A stretch of 41,791 nucleotides of DNA from Oxalobacteraceae bacterium. GTDB lineage: Bacteria; Pseudomonadota; Gammaproteobacteria; Burkholderiales; Burkholderiaceae_D. This document shows positions 1-8,358 of this stretch, piece by piece. Made by a program: the position numbers and the translations under genes. The stretch lies in contig JAIXYM010000114.1 of NCBI GenBank assembly GCA_027490255.1, positions 1 to 41,791 of the forward strand. Direction: 5' to 3'. Under the pieces are notes generated by a model that ran no database searches, was not told where the DNA came from, and saw nothing but the letters and a program-made list of their open reading frames with translations. The stretch's first letter is position 1, and every line of letters begins with the position of its first letter.

Positions 1-1
1 C

Positions 2-613
2 CGCGTCATCACGACGCGGGAAGCGGGCCAAGCGCCTAGGATTTTGAAACTCAAGACGGGCGGAGATGGTGTACCCCAGAGTCGGTATACGCTGAAAACC
101 TCTCTGCAAGCACGAACGACCTTGGCAAACTCGAGTAAAGCCGGCTTGTTCATTTCGATTCACCATGATTCCACAGCGGCGCGCTTCATCACAACCGATT
201 CATCTCTCTGTGGCGGTCGCGGTGGGCATACCTTGCTTCCAGAATTCAAAGCGAGGAACGATATTGGTTTCAACGTGTTTGTCGATCAGGACCCCAAAAA
301 TCCACACTACCAGCACAGCTTGCGTTTTGCGAAGTTGCTGGGTCAGGAGTTAGTTGGCCTTGGCAGGAAACCGTCCAATTACCATTTTTTTCCTGAAGAT
401 GATTGCCGCTCTTGCCGACCCGTGATTCGTGAACTGGGTATTTGGCATCAGCAGTTACATGTATTGCGGCATGTTCGCATGCCTGCGGTGTTGGTTGAAG
501 TGGGCAATATCGCTGATGCAGAGGACGAAGCCCTGATCAACACCGAACAATTTCGTGAGCAGTTTGCGCAAGCGCTGAACCGGGCGGTCGATCGCTTTTT
601 TCTGTCGCGGTGA
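2..613 (+). CDS. N-acetylmuramoyl-L-alanine amidase, 5'-truncated
   Basis: The reading frame is open through the left edge of the window, so the N-terminus is missing; a TTG at 44 is only an internal codon. What remains fits the C-terminal part of an Amidase_3 family zinc hydrolase, which cleaves the bond between N-acetylmuramic acid and L-alanine of peptidoglycan. Visible landmarks are FISIHHDS, matching the family's SIHAN motif with its zinc-ligand histidine, and VLVEVGNIAD, matching the V(L)VE(x)G(F) motif with the catalytic glutamate. The stretch between them, with a CRSCRP segment, is longer than in AmiC-type enzymes. It converges on the small secreted-protein gene at 660-1064. The family call is fairly secure; the exact subtype and localisation cannot be judged without the N-terminus. 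Confidence 0.72.
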   Translation, partial: RVITTREAGQAPRILKLKTGGDGVPQSRYTLKTSLQARTTLANSSKAGLFISIHHDSTAARFITTDSSLCGGRGGHTLLPEFKARNDIGFNVFVDQDPKNPHYQHSLRFAKLLGQELVGLGRKPSNYHFFPEDDCRSCRPVIRELGIWHQQLHVLRHVRMPAVLVEVGNIADAEDEALINTEQFREQFAQALNRAVDRFFLSR

Positions 614-659
614 GCGCTTGAACTGATTTAACTCCAGCGCTTCGAGCGCAAGCAGAAAT

Positions 660-1064
660 TCATTCGCAAGCCATCTTCCACAAGGGCAGCGTGAATTCGT
701 CAAATGAGTCAATTTCCCATTCTACCGCGCTATCCTCTTGATGAATCGGACCCTTACCCATGGGTTCGTCATGCCAGGCGAAGTATTTCTGTCGCATTGC
801 CCGACTATCGCATTCGAACTCTGTCTGCACACGTTGTGATCGATAAGCTTTGCCATTGACCCGACGCATATACGGCGGCTGGTAGTCAAACACTCGCCAC
901 AAGACCACCGTGCCGAGGTGGCGCTCGATACTGTCGACGTCCAGATACTGCTTGACGCCGCCATCGGGCGAAGAGGTGATCTCAACCCAGTTTTCAGCTT
1001 GCGCCGATATCGTCGTTATCGTTAAAAGCGTAGCCGCTATTGCGTAGACAAATTTATTCACCAA
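660..1064 (-). CDS. Surface-adhesin protein E-like secreted protein
   Basis: Small protein of 134 residues with a clear signal peptide: MVNKF, a hydrophobic core and an AQA-E cleavage-type site near residue 23. The mature part resembles the surface-adhesin E-like family found in many betaproteobacteria, with a W near the start, a YLDVDSI segment, VVLWRVFDY, YRSQRVQTEFEC and a C-terminal tryptophan and cysteine. The two cysteines could form a disulfide in the periplasm. The function of these betaproteobacterial homologues is not known. The start codon is TTG at 1064 or the adjacent GTG at 1061; AAGGA lies just upstream. It begins 12 bases after the exporter gene, so it is probably the last gene of a gabD-exporter-adhesin-like unit. 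Confidence 0.65.
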   Translation of the reverse strand: MVNKFVYAIAATLLTITTISAQAENWVEITSSPDGGVKQYLDVDSIERHLGTVVLWRVFDYQPPYMRRVNGKAYRSQRVQTEFECDSRAMRQKYFAWHDEPMGKGPIHQEDSAVEWEIDSFDEFTLPLWKMACE

Positions 1065-1076
1065 AAATCCTTATTT

Positions 1077-2297
1077 TTATGTCGGTGTAAAACGCTTGCT
1101 GCGAGCAAGGCGCCAGAGAACGAATCCGGTCAATACAAAAGCCAATTGTCCTACAGCCAGTAACAATACGCTGGAGCTCACCAGGGGCGAGATGATGCCT
1201 GCAACGAAGGCTGACAACATGGTCATGGTAAAGGACTGGCAGGATGCAACGGTGCCCCGAATATGCGGGAAAAGATCCAGCACCAGTAATGTCAATCCGG
1301 GCGCGACCATCGACATGCCCATTGTATACAGGAACAGTGGCGCAACAGTCCAAGGTAATGCCGGCGGAAAAAACAGGTGATAGCCCACATTGGCAATGCA
1401 CGCCGCAAGCAGCAGCACAAAACCGATAATGACTTGGCGTCCCGGTGGTGCAACGCCGGCCATACGATTGGCCGCCAGCGCACCGAGAAAAATTCCCGCC
1501 ACTGAGGGTACGAACAACCAGCTGAATTCATTGGCGCCCAGTTGCAAGTGTTGGGTTATCAGCACCGGTGCGGAAGCCACATATAAAAACAGCCCAGAGA
1601 AATTGCAGGCAATCGCACCGGCGCGCAGCTGGAACAGCGGTGACACAAAAATCTGTCGATAGTTATGCCACAGCGATGCAGGGTTGAATGCCTGTCGAGC
1701 CGAAGATGGCAATGTCTCCGGGAGTCTGCGATACCCATAGAACAGCATTAGCAATGCAAAAATGAACAGCAGCAGAAAAATACTGCGCCAGTCGCGTAGC
1801 GTTACCACCAAGCCACCGACTATAGGTGCAATCGCGGGCGAGATAGAAAAAATCATAGTCACTAGCGAAAGCATGCGTTCGGCCGAAGCACCCGCATATA
1901 AATCACGAATGATGGCGCGGCCGATCACCACGCCCGCACCCGCTGATATGCCCTGCAACATCCGAAATGCCCACAGGTATTCAACACTGTGAGCTGATGC
2001 ACAACCGAGCGAAGCCACCGCATAGACCGCCAGCGAAATCAGAATAATGCTGCGACGACCAAACGCATCTGACAGGGCGCCGTGCCAAAGAATCATGACC
2101 GAGAAGGACAGCATGTACACCGTTAGCGTCTGCTGCACCTCCAGCGCGCTGGCCCCCAGATTGTTCTGAATCGCTGGGAAGGCTGGCAAATAGCTATCGA
2201 CCGAGAACGGCCCGAGCATTGCCAGCGCTGCCAGCAGCAGCGCCAGTGCTCCGGACGAGGCCGGATCACCTGAGTTTTCTTTGGGAGCGGAATTCAA
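1077..2297 (-). CDS. Bcr/CflA family drug-resistance MFS transporter
   Basis: A 406-residue inner-membrane protein with about twelve hydrophobic segments. The N-terminal LGPFSVDSYLPAFPAI segment is typical of the Bcr/CflA branch of the major facilitator superfamily, and GALSDAFGRRS after TM2 is MFS motif A. Members export drugs or small metabolites using the proton gradient; the substrate here is unknown. The chosen start is TTG at 2297, because the only nearby ATG (2302) is out of frame and hits a stop at once. No strong ribosome binding site is visible, so the start is uncertain by up to about 28 residues. It follows gabD by 25 bases on the same strand and is probably co-transcribed with it. 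Confidence 0.85.
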   Translation of the reverse strand: MNSAPKENSGDPASSGALALLLAALAMLGPFSVDSYLPAFPAIQNNLGASALEVQQTLTVYMLSFSVMILWHGALSDAFGRRSIILISLAVYAVASLGCASAHSVEYLWAFRMLQGISAGAGVVIGRAIIRDLYAGASAERMLSLVTMIFSISPAIAPIVGGLVVTLRDWRSIFLLLFIFALLMLFYGYRRLPETLPSSARQAFNPASLWHNYRQIFVSPLFQLRAGAIACNFSGLFLYVASAPVLITQHLQLGANEFSWLFVPSVAGIFLGALAANRMAGVAPPGRQVIIGFVLLLAACIANVGYHLFFPPALPWTVAPLFLYTMGMSMVAPGLTLLVLDLFPHIRGTVASCQSFTMTMLSAFVAGIISPLVSSSVLLLAVGQLAFVLTGFVLWRLARSKRFTPT

Positions 2298-2322
2298 AGC
2301 ATCTGACCAGAACTGCTCAGCA

Positions 2323-3795
2323 TCAGATACCGCCCATGCACAGATATTTCAGTTCGAGATATTCATCGATGCCATATTTCGAGCCTTCGCGCCCGAGGCC
2401 TGACTGCTTGACACCGCCAAACGGGCCAACTTCGTTGGAGATCAATCCGGTATTGATACCAACCATGCCGTATTCGAGTTGTTCGGCCACGCGCCACACA
2501 CGACCGATATCACGCGAATAAAAATAGCTCGCCAAACCGAAGTCAGTGTCATTGGCTGCAGCGATGACTTCCTGTTCAGAAGTAAAGCGCATCACAGCAG
2601 CGACGGGACCGAAAGTTTCCTCGTGCATGATCTTCATGTCTTTGTTGGCATTCGAGAGAACGGTGGGCTGATAGAACAGGCCGCCTAAGGCATGGGCATG
2701 TCCGCCCGATTCCAGTTTCGCGCCCTTGGCCAGTGCATCCGCCACATGCTCGCTGGCTTTTTCTACCGCTTGGGCGTCGATCATCGGGCCTTGCTGTACA
2801 CCGGCTTCAAATCCATTACCTACCTTGATCTTGCCAACCGCCTCAGCAAGTTTTTTAACGAATACATCATGGACGGTATCGTGCACATAAAAACGATTGG
2901 TGCAGACGCAGGTCTGACCGGCATTGCGATACTTTGAAATCATCGCACCTTCGATTGCGGCGTCGATATCAGCATCTTCAAACACAATGAAGGGCGCATG
3001 ACCGCCCAGCTCTAATGCCAGCTTTTTGATGGTGGGTGCGCTCTGCGCCATCAGAATGCGCCCCACCGGCGTTGAACCGGTGAATGATAGATGCCGCACC
3101 TTGGGGCTGTCGCAAAGTACCTTGCCGATTGCAATCGAGTTTTCACTGTCAGCAGTGAGCACGTTGATGACACCGGCTGGGATGCCGGCACGGTTGGCGA
3201 GTTCGGCCAGTGCCAGTGCAGACAGCGGCGTCTGCTCTGCCGGTTTAATCACAATCGTGCAGCCAGCGGCCAGCGCCGGCGCGATTTTGCGGGTAATCAT
3301 CGCAATTGGAAAATTCCACGGCGTGATGGCCGCGCAGACACCAATCGGTTGCTTGAGCGTGATCAGCCGACGGTCTGCCGCTGGTGAAGCGAGCACATCG
3401 CCATTGACCCGCTTGGCTTCCTCGGCAAACCACTCAATAAAGCTGGCGCCGTACATCACTTCCCCTTTGGCTTCGGCCAGCGGCTTGCCCTGTTCGGCCG
3501 TCATCAGTGCTGCCAGATCGTCTGCATTTGCGAGGATCAGATCAAACCACTTGCGCATGACCTGCGCCCGCTCTTTGCCAGTCTTGCGTGCCCACGCTGG
3601 AAATGCTGCGTGGGCAGCTGCAATGGCTTGCTCAGCATCCGCCGGACTCAGGTTAGGCACGTCGACGATCAGGCTGCCATCGGCCGGGTTCGTGACAGGG
3701 AAACGACTCGGCGCGTCAACCCACTGACCGTCAAGCCAGGCCTGGCTGCGAAACAAATCCGGATCGGCAAGCGTTGGAAATGTGGGGGAAGGCAT
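2323..3795 (-). CDS. gabD: NAD(P)-dependent succinate-semialdehyde dehydrogenase
   Basis: A 490-residue aldehyde dehydrogenase that oxidises succinate semialdehyde to succinate, the last step of 4-aminobutyrate breakdown. The family signature is complete: ITPWNFP near residue 157, the nucleotide-loop motif FTGSTPVGR near 238, the catalytic glutamate in LELGG (Glu262) and the catalytic cysteine in NAGQTCVC (Cys296, with a second Cys two residues on, as in E. coli GabD). Its length matches GabD. ATG at 3795 is preceded by AGGAG at good spacing. No GABA transaminase or permease lies nearby, so other semialdehydes, such as glutarate semialdehyde, remain possible. It heads a minus-strand unit and diverges from the orphan gene at 3973. 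Confidence 0.9.
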   Translation of the reverse strand: MPSPTFPTLADPDLFRSQAWLDGQWVDAPSRFPVTNPADGSLIVDVPNLSPADAEQAIAAAHAAFPAWARKTGKERAQVMRKWFDLILANADDLAALMTAEQGKPLAEAKGEVMYGASFIEWFAEEAKRVNGDVLASPAADRRLITLKQPIGVCAAITPWNFPIAMITRKIAPALAAGCTIVIKPAEQTPLSALALAELANRAGIPAGVINVLTADSENSIAIGKVLCDSPKVRHLSFTGSTPVGRILMAQSAPTIKKLALELGGHAPFIVFEDADIDAAIEGAMISKYRNAGQTCVCTNRFYVHDTVHDVFVKKLAEAVGKIKVGNGFEAGVQQGPMIDAQAVEKASEHVADALAKGAKLESGGHAHALGGLFYQPTVLSNANKDMKIMHEETFGPVAAVMRFTSEQEVIAAANDTDFGLASYFYSRDIGRVWRVAEQLEYGMVGINTGLISNEVGPFGGVKQSGLGREGSKYGIDEYLELKYLCMGGI

Positions 3796-3972
3796 GGGGA
3801 CTCCTGAGGGTGATTGTCTTAGAAAGGCAACAGGATAACGGAAGGCCGCCCATATCGCACAAGCATTGCCCGGTTACGGAGGATAAAAGGCAGGGTTGTT
3901 CGGAACGCGTTTTTGCTTTTGGTTACGAACTTGGGTCGATACCGTCAATAAACCACCGAAAGGCCTGTCATC

Positions 3973-5661
3973 ATGAGTACTCCCCTATCAAAACAACCAA
4001 AGCGCGCCTCCTTCAACCAAAAATCTTTTGATCAGGAATGGAAGAAGCTGGAGGAAGACGCCAATGCGGCAAAGGCCAAACAAAAAACAGCCATTCCCAA
4101 GCTGGAACTCCGAGACATAAACAGCCCGGCCAGCCCGAAAAAAACCCAGGACCAATCGGCTTGGAAATCGAGTCAATCTGACCGAAGCGCGGATTCTGCG
4201 AAGACCCAGACGCAGACGCAGACAATCACCACAACACAGACAACTACCACCACTCAGACGGGTCCGATGGCGCACACGGCGCCCGTCATCACCCCAAGAA
4301 AGAAGCAAACGAGGTTTGCTGAGACAAGTTCGGATGGTGGTCCTAGCCAGGAAAAAACAAGCGCGAGATCAGAAAAAGCAGTTGACAGTCCACGGCGTAC
4401 GAAACTTCTTCAGAGGGAGCCAGGCCAGTCAAAGCGCTCTGGATCGCCCAGTGTCTCAACAACGACTACGCCTTCGTCATCGCCGGCAGTGACGCCTAGA
4501 GAAAAGGATCAATTCGAATCACCGCGAGGCCAGAAAGCTAATCAATTCCGGAAAAGAGTCAGCACTCATTTTTCAAAGGTAGCGCTGAACGTTTCGAAAG
4601 CTATCGACGAGATTTCGCCCAGAAAGACTAGTCCTAAAAATTCACCTGCTTCGGCAGGACGATCTTCTCCGACAAAAGATGTTTCAAAAACTCCTCGTGG
4701 AAAATTGCCGGTCGAGTTTACAAATGCTTTGTGTAATGAGGCAACCAAACTAATTTTAAAGTTGCAAAAAGATGAAAAATTTCAAAAAGTCAGCCCCCAC
4801 ATGCAGAACCTTCTTTTTGATGGAACCTTAATGAAAATGCTCAAGGAAAGAAATATACCTTGTGACCTAAAGAAACTAGAGCTGTTGTCTTCTGAGATAA
4901 GACTGCGTAGTCAAAACACCATCGTTAACGTGGAGATTGATTTAACTAAAGAGCCCTATCTGGGCCACGTCAATGAGATCAAGGGATATTTGAAAGATAA
5001 TTTTGGGGCAAACGCAGATCGAGGCGACGTATATGACCTTGCGACCAATGAAGAAAAACAAAAAATGGAGCTGAACTTCGAGTCTTATTTTATTAGGGAC
5101 ATGTCTAGTAAAAAAGTTGAGCTTGAGTACGAGACCGATGACGGAAACATTGAAAGTTTCGGCTCCATTTGGGATTTGGAGGTTTTTTTGAATAAAGGCG
5201 ATCCGGAATCCGAGCAAGCGCAGTCTTTAGTTAAAGCGGATTCTGTCGATCAGGAAGAAGTGTTTACCCGATCGCGCTACATCTCGCACTTTGCCTCGCA
5301 ACATGTGTTTGGTTTCATGGGCAAAGTCGGGCTGGGTATGCTGCCTGGATTGCCGTCGCCTTTTAAGCTTGATGATGGTGCGGAAATCATTCCCAAAGGA
5401 GATGTTCAGATCCGATACCGCTTTAAAAAGCGTGTCGATGGCGGGGTGGATGTTCAGATTTTTTATGAAATGAAGCCGGATCGTATTAAAGAGATCAAAA
5501 CAAAGGATGGCCGGTTTGTGTCTATTGACCCTGATGCTAGGCTGACTTTGAGTATGGACCTGTATTTTTCGCGTGATCGTGATATGCAGACTTCAGCACT
5601 CCGAATTAATGCGGAAGGTTGGAACCTCACGGTGCCGGGAAAATATGACAAGATTGATTGA
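3973..5661 (+). CDS. Orphan protein with S/T-P-R-rich low-complexity N-terminus
   Basis: I do not recognise this 562-residue protein. Residues 1 to about 245 are low complexity: rich in K, S, T, P and Q, with a TQ tract at 78-96. They carry repeated [ST]-P-[RK] motifs near 54, 107, 139, 174, 183, 215, 220 and 240, plus SPTK at 232. From about 245 to the end the composition becomes that of a folded, soluble alpha/beta domain (FTNALCNEATKLILKLQ, FGFMGKVGLGMLPGLPSPF, GDVQIRYRFKKR). No signal peptide or membrane segment is visible. The DNA of the central part, about 4740-5260, is more AT-rich than the neighbouring housekeeping genes. AAAGG about 9 bases upstream supports the ATG at 3973. It stands alone between divergent gabD and a convergent methyltransferase gene. 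An effector-like or nucleic-acid-binding role is possible but unproven. Confidence 0.7.
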   Translation: MSTPLSKQPKRASFNQKSFDQEWKKLEEDANAAKAKQKTAIPKLELRDINSPASPKKTQDQSAWKSSQSDRSADSAKTQTQTQTITTTQTTTTTQTGPMAHTAPVITPRKKQTRFAETSSDGGPSQEKTSARSEKAVDSPRRTKLLQREPGQSKRSGSPSVSTTTTPSSSPAVTPREKDQFESPRGQKANQFRKRVSTHFSKVALNVSKAIDEISPRKTSPKNSPASAGRSSPTKDVSKTPRGKLPVEFTNALCNEATKLILKLQKDEKFQKVSPHMQNLLFDGTLMKMLKERNIPCDLKKLELLSSEIRLRSQNTIVNVEIDLTKEPYLGHVNEIKGYLKDNFGANADRGDVYDLATNEEKQKMELNFESYFIRDMSSKKVELEYETDDGNIESFGSIWDLEVFLNKGDPESEQAQSLVKADSVDQEEVFTRSRYISHFASQHVFGFMGKVGLGMLPGLPSPFKLDDGAEIIPKGDVQIRYRFKKRVDGGVDVQIFYEMKPDRIKEIKTKDGRFVSIDPDARLTLSMDLYFSRDRDMQTSALRINAEGWNLTVPGKYDKID

Positions 5662-5678
5662 AGATTGAAGGATCGTGT

Positions 5679-6875
5679 TCAGGGGGCTGATGGATTTTTT
5701 CTGTTCGACCCTGCCACCATCTCAAACCTGAATAATCTGCACTCAATAGCGCCGTTGAAAAACGGCGTTTTTTTTGATTCTTTCAAACGCAGCATGCGGG
5801 GCAATGTCAGATCAGCAGTAAAGAGGCAAACGGTCCAGCCGGCGAAGCGATTTTTCAACACGCTACCAAAAGCACTGAAAAACGCGATTGCCATGGCATC
5901 CGGTTCCTGGGTGCTGTCGCCGCGTACGTCGATTCGTTCGCCATAGGGTGGGTTGGCGATCAGCAGGCCCGGTGTGTCTGTCGGTGGTTTGACTTCTTGT
6001 GCTTCGATCTGTTTGAGCGGAATCTCGAAAGGAATACCGGCGCGTTCTAGGTTGTTGCGTGCCATGACCAACATGTCGCCGGAAATATCGCTGCCGAAGA
6101 TGGTGGGTGTGGTCGGCACGTTTGGCGCAGGCAGCGCTTTGCGTATTGCTTGCCACTCTGCGGCTTCAAAGTTATGAAATTTTTCGAAGGCAAATGAACG
6201 GTTGATACCCGGTGGTATGCCGGCCAGCATTTGTGCCGCTTCGATCAACAAAGTGCCCGAGCCGCACATCGGATCCAAGAGCGGGGTGCCCGGCGTCCAG
6301 CCAGCCACCCGCAGTAAACCGGCGGCCAGATTTTCGCGTAAGGGCGCGTCGCCTGTTTCCAGACGCCAGCCGCGTTTAAACAAGGGCTCGCCAGAGGTGT
6401 CGAGATAGAGCGTGACGGTGCGGGCATCCAGAAAACCGGAAATCCGCATGTCAGGTGTGCGGGTATCTACTGAGGGGCGCTCGCCTTCGCGATCACGGAA
6501 ACGGTCACAGATCGCGTCTTTGATTTTCAGGGTGATGAATTCCAGACTTTTTAGTGGCGATTTGATGGCGGTGACATCCACACGAATCGTGTGATTGATG
6601 CCGAACCAGTTTTCCCATGTCGATGCCAGTGCCAGATCGTAGATGTCATTTTCGTTGGTGTAGCCGGTGTGTCCGATACGCAGCAATACCCGCGAGGCGA
6701 TGCGGGAGTACAGATTGATGCGCATCGCGTCAGATAATTGTCCGGAGCAGTGCACACCACCGGGGACTTGATTGTGTACTTTCAGCGTGCGACTCTGGAT
6801 GGCGATTTCGCCGAGTTCGGCAGCAAGTGCGGCTTCGAGTCCGCGGGGGCAGGGGCAGAAATAGGAGTGATTCAT
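5679..6875 (-). CDS. rlmL: THUMP-domain class I SAM-dependent RNA methyltransferase
   Basis: 398 residues, corresponding to the N-terminal (RlmL/YcbY-type) half of E. coli RlmKL rather than the full two-domain protein; stand-alone versions are usual in betaproteobacteria. Residues 1 to about 160 fit a ferredoxin-like plus THUMP RNA-binding region (YFCPCPRGLEAALAAEL at the start). The methyltransferase domain follows, with the SAM-binding DPMCGSGTLLIEAA and the catalytic NPPYGERI, a motif of N2-guanine and N6-adenine methyltransferases. The likely substrate is 23S rRNA guanine (m2G2445 in E. coli), inferred from family. ATG at 6875 has AAGG about 8 bases upstream. The gene ends convergently with the orphan gene, 17 bases from its stop. 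Confidence 0.82.
   Translation of the reverse strand: MNHSYFCPCPRGLEAALAAELGEIAIQSRTLKVHNQVPGGVHCSGQLSDAMRINLYSRIASRVLLRIGHTGYTNENDIYDLALASTWENWFGINHTIRVDVTAIKSPLKSLEFITLKIKDAICDRFRDREGERPSVDTRTPDMRISGFLDARTVTLYLDTSGEPLFKRGWRLETGDAPLRENLAAGLLRVAGWTPGTPLLDPMCGSGTLLIEAAQMLAGIPPGINRSFAFEKFHNFEAAEWQAIRKALPAPNVPTTPTIFGSDISGDMLVMARNNLERAGIPFEIPLKQIEAQEVKPPTDTPGLLIANPPYGERIDVRGDSTQEPDAMAIAFFSAFGSVLKNRFAGWTVCLFTADLTLPRMLRLKESKKTPFFNGAIECRLFRFEMVAGSNRKNPSAP
5750..5775 (+). terminator. Intrinsic-terminator-like hairpin with eight T
   Basis: CGCCGTT, loop GAAA, AACGGCG, then eight T on the plus strand, about 90 bases after the orphan gene's stop. It would stop transcription from 3973-5661. It lies inside the 3' coding end of the convergent methyltransferase gene, where it encodes the conserved KKTPFFNGAIE stretch, so it may be partly coincidental. 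Confidence 0.55.
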
Positions 6876-6978
6876 GGGATACCTTTTATCCGTTAAGCCG
6901 GGCGATCCATGGTCGTCCGGTTTGGTTCGCTTACGTGGTTTCTTATCTTGCGGTGTTAATGTCAGCCGATGATCTACG

Positions 6979-7073
6979 AAAGACGCTGGATCCCGGCCTG
7001 CGCCGGGATGACGTTTTAAAAACTGTTGGCCTAAAAATCGTCATCCCGGCGCAGGCCGGGATCCAGTGTCTTT
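6979..7073. repeat. Long inverted repeat with nested palindromes (REP-like)
   Basis: Two arms of about 35 bases (6979-7013 and 7039-7073), with one mismatch, flank a 25-base AT-rich centre. Each arm itself contains ATCCCGGC-ctgc-GCCGGGAT, so it can form either small hairpins or one long cruciform. It sits in the 291-base space between the methyltransferase and isomerase genes. A related hairpin occurs at 14045-14064. This GGATCCCGGC...GCCGGGATGACG type of dispersed intergenic repeat is known in many proteobacteria. Confidence 0.9.
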
Positions 7074-7166
7074 TCCTAACTGATAGCCATTAGCTTAGTG
7101 CAGCGCTTCAAACCGGACTCGAACTAAAACTGGTATGGGCACTATAAAACTGTTACCAGACCAACT

Positions 7167-7769
7167 TCAAGCCATCAGCGCACGTTCCACAAAATCCAAC
7201 CGATCCTGACCCCAGTAGCCTTCGCCATCGACGCGATACCACGGCACACCAAAAATATGCGCGGCGAGTGCGTCGTCGGTATGACGCGCATAGTCGGCAG
7301 CAACGGCTTCACTGGCAGCATGCGCCAGCAAATCGGCCCCTTTGAGTCCGATGCTGTCGGCTATGCCAGCGAGGGTATCGCCATCAGCGATATTTTTATC
7401 TTCCGCCCAGACGGAGCGACCTATAGCAAAAGCCAGGGCCAAAGCCGTATCAGCGTCAGATTTCTGCTGTGCAGCGATGATCAGTTTCGATGACAGCTCA
7501 CCTGACACAGGAAAAAATTTCGGATGCAGATTCAGTGGTATCTGCAAATGCTTGCTCCAGCGAGTGAGTTCTGCGAGACGATATTCCTGCCGCTGTATGG
7601 GGCGCTGTGCCACTGGGATGCCGCCGGTAGCGCCGAAGATTTTGGCGATATCAGCGGGTTTGAGTTCAATGTTTGCGTGATGTTTTTTGGCGATAGCGAC
7701 AAAGCGCTGATGCCCAAGGTAAGCCCAGGGTGAGGCGGGAGCCATGAAATATTCAACAGTCTTGCTCAT
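7167..7769 (-). CDS. 2-hydroxychromene-2-carboxylate isomerase family (DsbA-like fold)
   Basis: A 200-residue protein of the DsbA/kappa-GST-like thioredoxin-fold superfamily. The N-terminal YFMAPASPWAYLGHQRF carries a serine (SPWAYLG) where oxidoreductases have a CxxC, as in glutathione-dependent 2-hydroxychromene-2-carboxylate isomerases of naphthalene breakdown. The C-terminal IFGVPWYRVDGEGYWGQDRLDFVE is also characteristic. No aromatic-degradation genes are nearby, so the actual substrate is unknown; many such homologues act as general GSH-linked isomerases or transferases. ATG at 7769 follows an AGAGA-type ribosome site. Transcription would run away from hemJ across an inverted-repeat spacer. 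Confidence 0.82.
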   Translation of the reverse strand: MSKTVEYFMAPASPWAYLGHQRFVAIAKKHHANIELKPADIAKIFGATGGIPVAQRPIQRQEYRLAELTRWSKHLQIPLNLHPKFFPVSGELSSKLIIAAQQKSDADTALALAFAIGRSVWAEDKNIADGDTLAGIADSIGLKGADLLAHAASEAVAADYARHTDDALAAHIFGVPWYRVDGEGYWGQDRLDFVERALMA

Positions 7770-7827
7770 TTGAGTCTCTTTCTTTTTAATTTTTTGATGA
7801 AAACGATTTTGGGTAACAACTTGGGGC

Positions 7828-7919
7828 AGTGATGATTTATTCGTGTTTTCTAGTTAATCGCTGGATAAACCATTGATTTGAGTGAAGACGAAAATTTGTA
7901 AAGCGAATAAATCAGCACT
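7828..7919. repeat. 16-bp inverted repeat with 60-bp spacer
   Basis: AGTGaTGATTTATTCG at 7828-7843 and its inverse CGAATAAATCAgCACT at 7904-7919 differ at one position. They bracket a 60-base AT-rich centre in the spacer between hemJ and the isomerase gene. The size is like a small non-autonomous element or a large stem-loop; no coding potential was seen. Confidence 0.7.
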
Positions 7920-7935
7920 ACCTTAGGCGAAGCGC

Positions 7936-8355
7936 TCAGTTAAATGGCTTGACCACAACCAGAATCACGACAGCGAACATACCCAGCACCGGCAGTTCAT
8001 TAAACCAGCGATACCAGATGTGGGAGCGAGTATTTTCGCCGCGCTCGAATTGGCGCAGCAGGCGTCTACAGAAGTGGTGGTAGCCAATCAATACGAATAC
8101 CAGAGCGACTTTGAGATGCATCCACACACTATCTTTACCGATGCCATAGTAAAGCCAAAGAATCAGCCCCAGCACGAGCGCGGGAATCATCAGGATGGTC
8201 ATGAAGCGATACAGCTTTTGCGCCATCAGCATCAGCCGCTGATTTGCAGCGGCGTCCGTTTCCATCGCGAGATTCACGAAAATGCGCGGCAGGTAAAACA
8301 GGCCCGCAAACCAAGAGGAAATGAAGACGATATGAAGAGCCTTGATCCATAACAT
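7936..8355 (-). CDS. hemJ: HemJ-type protoporphyrinogen oxidase (UPF0093 membrane protein)
   Basis: 139 residues with about four hydrophobic helices, beginning MLWIKALHIVFISSWFAGLFYLPR, the signature of the HemJ family. HemJ oxidises protoporphyrinogen IX to protoporphyrin IX in the inner membrane and is the usual enzyme in bacteria lacking HemG or HemY. The conserved histidine (His8) and lysine (Lys82, in HLKVALVF) thought to be essential are present. It begins 3 bases after proA stops, with AAGG inside the end of proA, so it is translated from the same transcript. hemH, encoding the next enzyme of the pathway, is elsewhere in this window (22616-23722). Confidence 0.88.
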   Translation of the reverse strand: MLWIKALHIVFISSWFAGLFYLPRIFVNLAMETDAAANQRLMLMAQKLYRFMTILMIPALVLGLILWLYYGIGKDSVWMHLKVALVFVLIGYHHFCRRLLRQFERGENTRSHIWYRWFNELPVLGMFAVVILVVVKPFN

Positions 8356-8358
8356 GAC

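Noticed and set aside
637..649. GCGCTTCGAGCGC palindrome between the convergent amidase and adhesin-like genes
   Set aside because: Short stem with no T tract, so not called a terminator.
3026..3727. 233-residue plus-strand frame
   Set aside because: Antisense of gabD; composition is a mirror of the Ala-rich dehydrogenase.
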